Positions 58,716-64,000 of a DNA stretch of 64,000 nt are shown piece after piece. Location: positions 2,198,001 to 2,262,000 of the forward strand of contig NZ_CP017024.1 of NCBI RefSeq assembly GCF_014522265.1, written 5' to 3'. The translations under genes and the position numbers were made by a program. The stretch comes from Pseudomonas oryzihabitans. GTDB taxonomy: Bacteria; Pseudomonadota; Gammaproteobacteria; Pseudomonadales; Pseudomonadaceae. Position 1 is the first letter of the stretch; the number at the start of each line of letters is the position of its first letter. A model generated the notes under the pieces. It saw nothing but the letters and a program-made list of their open reading frames with translations. It was not told where the DNA came from and did not search any database.

Positions 58716-59381
58716 TTATAGCACGCGCGTTTCGAAGCGGCTAACGTCCGGCAGCTCCAGTACCAGGTCATCGCCCACGTTGAGAGGTCCGACACCCACC
58801 GGCGTGCCGGTGAGGATGACGTCGCCCGGTTGCAGGGAGAAATGCCCGGCGATGGCCTGGATCAGCGGCAGGATGGGATTGAGCATGTCGTGGCTGTTGC
58901 CGTCCTGGCGCACTTCGCCATTGATGGTCAGGCGCACCGGGATGTCGGCCAGGTCCTCGAAGGCATCGCCCGGCACGAAGGGCGCGAGCACGCAGGCGCC
59001 GTCGAAGCTCTTGGCGATCTCCCAGGGATAGCCCTTTTCCTTGAGCCGGCTCTGCACCTCTCTGAGGGTCAGGTCCAGGGAAGGGGCGAAGCCGGAGATG
59101 GCGTCGCGCACCTCTTCGGTCGACGGCTTCTTCGACAGCGGCTTGCCGATCAGCACGGCGATCTCGGCCTCGTAGTGCACCGAACCCTGGTCGGTGGGGA
59201 TGGCGAAGCCCTCGGCCACCGGCACCACGCAACTGGCCGGCTTGATGAACAGCAGGGGCTCGGTGGGAACCGGATTGTTCAGCTCCTTGGCGTGCTCGGC
59301 GTAGTTGCGGCCGATGCAGACGACCTTGCCCAGGGGGAAGTGGATCTTGGTGCCATCGAGGTACTGGTGCTGGTAGGCCAT
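58716..59381 (-). CDS. Fumarylacetoacetate hydrolase family protein
   Basis: FAH-family hydrolase of 221 residues, the short YcgM-like form. Metal ligands are expected in YEAEIAVLIGKP (two acidic residues) and the downstream aspartate in SLDLTLREVQ. The start region VVCIGRNYAEHAKELNNP and the end VILTGTPVGVGPLNVGDDL are typical. Relatives act as acylpyruvases or oxaloacetate decarboxylases. The ATG at 59381 has CAGGAG upstream; a longer frame to 59438 was not used. It is divergent from serA. Confidence 0.85.
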   Translation of the reverse strand: MAYQHQYLDGTKIHFPLGKVVCIGRNYAEHAKELNNPVPTEPLLFIKPASCVVPVAEGFAIPTDQGSVHYEAEIAVLIGKPLSKKPSTEEVRDAISGFAPSLDLTLREVQSRLKEKGYPWEIAKSFDGACVLAPFVPGDAFEDLADIPVRLTINGEVRQDGNSHDMLNPILPLIQAIAGHFSLQPGDVILTGTPVGVGPLNVGDDLVLELPDVSRFETRVL

Positions 59382-59619
59382 CTGGTGCTCCTGGTGAGTG
59401 GCGTCTGCGGGCGATCTTGACCTCACGATCTTAACCAAAAGCGCGGACCGCGGCGCGGTCCTGGTCGCAAGGCGCTCATGGTCGCCCTGAGAAAGCTTCA
59501 GGTCGCAACCGGACCTGCATGCGACGGCTCATGCTAAGATAGCGCCCCCTTTGCCGCTGGCTGAACTGGCCTGCGCCGCGCCGGCATCCTTCTCCCTGGA
59601 CACTCTGGATTCAACGCAG

Positions 59620-60849
59620 ATGAGCAAGACTTCCCTCGACAAGAGCAAGATCCGCTTCCTTCTCCTGGAAGGCGTCCACCAGTCCGCCGTGGATATCCTG
59701 AAGTCCGCGGGTTACAGCAACATCGAGTACGTCACCAGCTCCCTGCCGGATGCCCAGCTCAAGGAAAAGATCGCCGACGCCCACTTCATCGGCATCCGCT
59801 CGCGCACCCAGCTCACCGAAGAGGTGTTCGACTGCGCCAAGAAGCTGGTCGCCGTCGGCTGCTTCTGCATCGGCACCAACCAGGTCGACCTGCAGGCCGC
59901 CCGCGAGCGCGGCATCGCCGTGTTCAACGCGCCCTATTCCAACACCCGTTCGGTCGCCGAGCTGGTGCTGGCCGAGGCCATCCTGCTGCTGCGCGGCATC
60001 CCGGCCAAGAACGCCTCCTGCCACCGTGGCGGCTGGATCAAGAGCGCGGCCAATTCCTTCGAGATCCGTGGCAAGAAGCTGGGCATCATCGGCTACGGCT
60101 CCATCGGCACCCAGCTGTCGGTGCTGGCCGAGGGCCTGGGCATGCAGGTGTTCTTCTATGACGTCATCACCAAGCTGCCCCTGGGCAACGCCCAGCAGGT
60201 CGGCTCCCTGACCGAACTGCTCGGCATGAGCGACATCGTCACCCTGCACGTGCCGGAAACCCCCGTCACCCAGCTGATGATGGGTGAGCGCGAGATCCGC
60301 GCCATCAAGAAGGGCGGCATCCTGATCAACGCCGCCCGCGGCACCGTGGTCGACCTCGACGCCCTGGCCGCCGCCATCAAGGACGAGCACCTGATCGGCG
60401 CCGCCATCGACGTCTTCCCGGTGGAGCCGCGCTCCAACAACGACGAATTCGTCTCGCCGCTGCGCGGCCTGGACAACGTCATCCTGACCCCGCACATCGG
60501 TGGTTCCACCGCCGAGGCCCAGGCCAACATCGGCCTGGAAGTGGCCGAGAAGCTGGTCAAGTACAGCGACAACGGCACCTCGGTGTCGTCGGTCAACTTC
60601 CCCGAAGTGGCCCTGCCGTCGCACCCGGGCAAGCACCGCCTGCTGCACATCCACCAGAACGTGCCGGGCGTGCTGTCGGAGATCAACCGCGTCTTCTCCG
60701 AGAGCGGCATCAACATCTCCGGTCAGTACCTGCAGACCGACGAGAAGGTCGGCTACGTGGTGATCGACGTCGACGCCGACTACTCCGACCTGGCTCAGGA
60801 AAAGCTGCAGAACATCAAGGGCACCATTCGTTGCCGCGTGCTGTTCTAA
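59620..60849 (+). CDS. serA: D-3-phosphoglycerate dehydrogenase
   Basis: First enzyme of serine synthesis, 409 residues, oxidising 3-phosphoglycerate. The NAD fold carries KKLGIIGYGSIGTQLSVLAE (about residues 150-170), the catalytic region has INAARGTVVDLDAL and the histidine in ILTPHIGGSTAEAQ. A carboxy-terminal ACT domain (HQNVPGVLSEINRVFSESG, about 340-409) is the usual site of serine feedback. The ATG at 59620 gives MSKTSLDKSKIRF as in other pseudomonads. A TAAGAT box at 59535-59540 may be the promoter. A strong terminator follows. Confidence 0.93.
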   Translation: MSKTSLDKSKIRFLLLEGVHQSAVDILKSAGYSNIEYVTSSLPDAQLKEKIADAHFIGIRSRTQLTEEVFDCAKKLVAVGCFCIGTNQVDLQAARERGIAVFNAPYSNTRSVAELVLAEAILLLRGIPAKNASCHRGGWIKSAANSFEIRGKKLGIIGYGSIGTQLSVLAEGLGMQVFFYDVITKLPLGNAQQVGSLTELLGMSDIVTLHVPETPVTQLMMGEREIRAIKKGGILINAARGTVVDLDALAAAIKDEHLIGAAIDVFPVEPRSNNDEFVSPLRGLDNVILTPHIGGSTAEAQANIGLEVAEKLVKYSDNGTSVSSVNFPEVALPSHPGKHRLLHIHQNVPGVLSEINRVFSESGINISGQYLQTDEKVGYVVIDVDADYSDLAQEKLQNIKGTIRCRVLF

Positions 60850-60865
60850 GCGTTAATGCACCATG

Positions 60866-60904
60866 AAAAAGCCCCGGTCGGGTTCGCCTGACCGGGGCTT
60901 TTTT
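60866..60904 (+). terminator. Terminator of serA
   Basis: The stem GCCCCGGTC / GACCGGGGC (60871-60879 with 60890-60898) has an inner GG-TTCG-CC cap, A5 before it and T6 after it, so it may work in both directions. Confidence 0.93.
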
Positions 60905-60925
60905 GTGGGCTGAGAGCATGGGATC

Positions 60926-61057
60926 GTTGGGCTTCGCTTCGCTCAACCCAACCTACGGGAGCCCAACGCCGCGTAGTGTGGATAACGGCGCAGCCTTATC
61001 CACTGGCCGTGCTTGAGTTCACCTGTGGAAAACGCTGGCGCGATTTTCCACGCTACG
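60926..61057. repeat. GTTGGGCTTCG repeat and GTGGATAA/GTGGAAAA hairpin doublet
   Basis: Between serA and rpiA lie an inverse GTAGGTTGG-type repeat (60926-60957) and a hairpin doublet: GTGGATAA...TTATCCAC (60978-61003), then GTGGAAAA...TTTTCCAC (61025-61051), ending in CGCTACGG. Confidence 0.8.
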
Positions 61058-61063
61058 GGTGGC

Positions 61064-61738
61064 TTAGCTGCGCTCCAGGCGCTCCACGCCCTGGGCGGTG
61101 CCCAGCAGCAGCACGTCCGCCGGGCGGGCGGCGAAGAGTCCGTTGGCGACCACGCCGACGATGTTGTTGATCTTGGCTTCCAGGCCCACTGGATCGACGA
61201 TGTGCATATTGTGCACGTCGAGGATGACGTTGCCGTTGTCGGTCACCACGCCGTCGCGGTATTCCGGGTCGCCGCCCAGCTTGACCAGTTCGCGGGCCAC
61301 ATAGCTGCGGGCCATGGGGATAACCTCGACCGGCAGCGGGAATTCGCCGAGCACCTCGACGCGCTTGCTGGCGTCGGCGATGCAGATGAAGGTGCGCGCC
61401 ACGGCGGCGACGATCTTCTCGCGGGTCAGGGCCGCGCCGCCGCCCTTAATCAGGTTGAGGTGGCCGTCGGCTTCGTCGGCACCGTCCACGTAGAATTCCA
61501 GGTGGTTGACACCGTTGAGGTCATAGACGGTGATGCCATGGCTCTTCAGCCGGTCGGCGGTGGCCTGGGAGCTGGCCACGGCGCCGTCGAATTCCAGCTT
61601 GTGCTTGGCCAGCAGGTCGATGAAGAAGTTGGCGGTCGAGCCGGTGCCCACGCCGATCACGCTGTCGCGGGAGAGTTGGGGAAGGATGAGGTCGACCGCG
61701 GCCTGGGCGACGGCCTGCTTGAGCTGGTCCTGATTCAT
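61064..61738 (-). CDS. rpiA: Ribose-5-phosphate isomerase A
   Basis: Isomerase of 224 residues linking ribose 5-phosphate and ribulose 5-phosphate in the pentose phosphate pathway. Diagnostic segments are [34 protein letters not shown] and [19 protein letters not shown]; the catalytic acidic residues lie in DGADE. The length and the start [14 protein letters not shown] are standard. It is divergent from ilvA, as in other pseudomonads. Confidence 0.94.
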   Translation of the reverse strand: MNQDQLKQAVAQAAVDLILPQLSRDSVIGVGTGSTANFFIDLLAKHKLEFDGAVASSQATADRLKSHGITVYDLNGVNHLEFYVDGADEADGHLNLIKGGGAALTREKIVAAVARTFICIADASKRVEVLGEFPLPVEVIPMARSYVARELVKLGGDPEYRDGVVTDNGNVILDVHNMHIVDPVGLEAKINNIVGVVANGLFAARPADVLLLGTAQGVERLERS

Positions 61739-61862
61739 GGGGGTATCCGCGAAACGGGTGGAGGGTCGCCGATTATAGCCGCTCGGACGGCCTGGCTAAC
61801 CCACCCGGGGGTGCCCGTAGTAGACTTTTCGCCCCCGCCGCACCTACCGGATCGTCCCGCCG

Positions 61863-63377
61863 ATGCTCGAACAGTACGTGAAGAAGACCCTGCTCGCCCC
61901 CGTCTACGACGTGGCGATCGAAACGCCCCTGCAGCCGGCGCGGGCGCTGTCCGAGCGGCTGGGCTGCCAGGTGCTGCTCAAGCGCGAAGACCTGCAGCCG
62001 GTGTTTTCCTTCAAGATCCGCGGCGCCTACACCAAGCTGGCCAGCCTCTCGGCCAGCGAGAAGGCCCGCGGGGTGATCACCGCCAGCGCCGGCAACCACG
62101 CCCAGGGCCTGTCCCTGGCGGCCCGCGAGCTGGGCGTGCGGGCGATCATCGTCATGCCGCGCACCACGCCGGAGCTCAAGGTCATCGGCGTGCAATCGCG
62201 CGGTGGCGAAGTGGTGCTGCACGGCGACGCCTTTCCCGAGGCCCTGGCCGAGGCGCTGCGCCTGGTCGAGGAGCAGGGCTACACCTTCGTGCCGCCCTAT
62301 GACGATCCGGACGTCATCGCCGGCCAGGGCACCGTGGCCATGGAGATCCTGCGCCAGCATCCCGGTCGGCTCGATGCCATCTTCGTCCCCGTGGGCGGAG
62401 GCGGTCTGATCGCCGGCATCGCCGCCTATGTGAAATACCTGCGGCCCGAGATCAGGGTCATCGGCGTCGAACCGGACGACTCCAACTGCCTGCAGCAGGC
62501 CATGGCGGCGGGTGAGCGAGTGGTCTTGCCGCGGGTAGGACTGTTCGCCGATGGCGTGGCCGTGGCCCAGATCGGCCACCATACCTTCGAGATCTGCCGG
62601 CGTTATGTCGATGAAGTCATTACCGTCAGCTCGGACGAGATCTGCGCGGCGATCAAGGACATCTACGACGACACCCGCTCCATCACCGAGCCCTCGGGCG
62701 CCCTGGGCGTGGCCGGGATCAAGAAGTACGCCGAGCGCGCGGGCTCCGGCGGCCAGGTGCTGGTGGCCATCGATTCCGGTGCCAACATCAACTTCGACCG
62801 CTTGCGCCATGTGGCCGAACGCGCCGAACTGGGCGAGCAGCGCGAAGCCATCATCGCCGTGACCATTCCCGAGCGGCCAGGGAGCTTCCGGACCTTCTGC
62901 GAAGCCCTGGGCCGGCGGCAGATCACCGAATTCAACTACCGCTACCACACCGGCGAAGAGGCCCATATCTTCGTTGGCGTCCAGACCCATCCCCAGCGTG
63001 ATCCGCGCGAGGACCTGCTGCAGGGGCTGCGCGACCAGGGTTTTCCGGTGCTGGACCTGACCGACAACGAACTGGCCAAGCTGCATATCCGCCATATCGT
63101 GGGCGGTCATGCCGCGCGGGTGGGCCAGGAGCAGGTGTTCCGTTTCGAATTCCCCGAGCGACCGGGCGCACTGTTCGACTTCCTCGAAAAGCTGGGCGGA
63201 CGCTGGAACATCAGCATGTTCCACTACCGCAACCACGGCGCGGCGGACGGCCGGGTGTTCGCCGGGCTGGAAGCCAGCCAGGCCGAACGGCCGGAGCTGC
63301 TGGCGACGCTGGATGCCATCGGCTATCGCTACTGGGACGAAACCGAGAATCCGGCGTACCGGTTGTTCCTGGGTTGA
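61863..63377 (+). CDS. ilvA: Threonine ammonia-lyase, biosynthetic
   Basis: PLP enzyme of 504 residues that deaminates threonine to 2-oxobutanoate for isoleucine synthesis. The PLP lysine is in PVFSFKIRGAYTKLA (about residue 57). The phosphate-binding loop is VPVGGGGLIAGIAAY and SAGNHAQG is present. Two ACT-like regulatory domains fill about 325-504 (TIPERPGSFRTFCEALGRR, FEFPERPGALFDFLEKLGG), typical of the isoleucine-inhibited form rather than the short catabolic TdcB. Confidence 0.93.
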   Translation: MLEQYVKKTLLAPVYDVAIETPLQPARALSERLGCQVLLKREDLQPVFSFKIRGAYTKLASLSASEKARGVITASAGNHAQGLSLAARELGVRAIIVMPRTTPELKVIGVQSRGGEVVLHGDAFPEALAEALRLVEEQGYTFVPPYDDPDVIAGQGTVAMEILRQHPGRLDAIFVPVGGGGLIAGIAAYVKYLRPEIRVIGVEPDDSNCLQQAMAAGERVVLPRVGLFADGVAVAQIGHHTFEICRRYVDEVITVSSDEICAAIKDIYDDTRSITEPSGALGVAGIKKYAERAGSGGQVLVAIDSGANINFDRLRHVAERAELGEQREAIIAVTIPERPGSFRTFCEALGRRQITEFNYRYHTGEEAHIFVGVQTHPQRDPREDLLQGLRDQGFPVLDLTDNELAKLHIRHIVGGHAARVGQEQVFRFEFPERPGALFDFLEKLGGRWNISMFHYRNHGAADGRVFAGLEASQAERPELLATLDAIGYRYWDETENPAYRLFLG

Positions 63378-63388
63378 GGTCTGGTGGT

Positions 63389-63985
63389 GTTGGGCTTCGC
63401 CAGGCTCAGCGCCAACCTACAGGGGCATACGGGTAGCGTGGATAACGGCGTAGCCTTATCCACCCTTGGTACCGGAGCCCGTCAGTGGAAAAGGCTGCGC
63501 CGTTTTCCACGCTACAGAGTTCAACCGCCCCTCTCCCTCCGGGAGAGGGCTGGGGTGAGGGCGGCCAGACACCGCGGCTCCTGCCCGTTGGGCTTAGCTG
63601 TGCTCAGCGCCAACCTACGGGTAGGATGCCTTGTCCGCTATTGGCACCGGAGCCCCTCAGTGGAAAAGGCTGCGCCGTTTTCCACGCTACGGTGATGATC
63701 GCGGCCATGGGCCGCTCCTACAGGGAATGACGCTGTTGTAGGAGCGGCCGCAGCGGCGAACTGCCATGGTCGCGATGCGCCCACAAGCCCACGCTGGACC
63801 AGACCGCCCCTCTCCCTCGGGGAGAGGGCTGGGGTGAGGGTAGCCCCATACCGGAAGGTGCCACCTGCTGGACTTTGCGGCGCCCAGCGCCAAGCTACGG
63901 GTAGGGTGGATAACGGCGCAGCCTTATCCACCGTTGGCACCGCAGCTCGTCTGTGGAAAAGGCTGCGCCGTTTTCCACGCTACGG
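63389..63985. repeat. Dense mixed repeat region after ilvA
   Basis: No gene is seen in 63378-64000. In order it holds an inverse GTAGGTTGG-type repeat (63389-63420), a hairpin doublet with GTGGATAA (63438-63463) and GTGGAAAA (63485-63510), a CCCTCTCC/GGGAGAGGG hairpin (63530-63560), another GTTGGGCTT...CCAACCTAC (about 63588-63618), a single GTGGAAAA hairpin (63660-63685), a REP doublet (63698-63776), a further CCCTCTCCC hairpin (63808-63840), and a hairpin doublet at 63906-63931 and 63953-63978. Confidence 0.85.
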
Positions 63986-64000
63986 GTAAGCGCAATTGAT

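Overview
The window reads as a chromosomal stretch of a high-GC Pseudomonas (probably near the P. oryzihabitans/P. psychrotolerans group, by inference only). The genus call rests on the cob operon with a fused cobJ, PcaR-type IclR control of a protocatechuate (pca) pathway, a pqqFABCDE operon followed by membrane glucose dehydrogenase, and Pseudomonas-type REP sequences. I saw no rRNA, tRNA, CRISPR array, prophage or transposase gene.

Layout. 1-2115 holds the end of a cobalamin biosynthesis operon (cobI, cobJ). A cobalamin riboswitch at about 2120-2250 leads into a BtuFCD-like ABC importer (2300-5108). 5093-5611 is a small Mpo1-like membrane protein. 5755-8103 is pcaR-pcaK. 8229-11196 is a second FecBCD-type ABC importer, convergent with a TonB-dependent siderophore receptor (11353-13479) across a 142-bp palindrome. 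13713-16743 holds an RlmI-like methyltransferase, a NfeD/stomatin pair and a VF530 protein. 16950-24074 is the rest of the pca pathway: pcaIJF, pcaT, pcaB, pcaD, pcaC. Together these genes take carboxymuconate to succinyl-CoA and acetyl-CoA; the ring-cleavage genes pcaGH are not here.

25046-27096 has a YncE-like beta-propeller and a GNAT acetyltransferase. 27260-33072 is pqqE-D-C-B-A and pqqF on the minus strand, and 33511-35943 is gcd, which uses the PQQ that the operon makes. Next come an AEC carrier, two tandem near-duplicate chemoreceptors, and a very large CHASE/PAS hybrid histidine kinase overlapping a REC-GGDEF diguanylate cyclase. The rest is housekeeping and transport: AI-2E-family protein, NUDIX, PbpG, acetyl-CoA hydrolase/transferase, DASS carrier, gamma carbonic anhydrase, two SdiA-regulated-type propellers, FAH-family hydrolase, serA, rpiA and ilvA.

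Three points stand out. (1) Each of three pca intergenic regions carries two 9-bp palindromes with centres exactly 19 bp apart, a likely PcaR double operator. (2) The gene-free stretches are packed with palindromic repeat families. One has compensatory base changes across its stem. Two ~750-bp nested-palindrome elements lie in inverted orientation around 27.6 kb that includes pqq and gcd. (3) pcaB, pcaD and pqqB carry four single-base losses in C or G runs. These are either true lesions or, more likely, consensus sequence errors.
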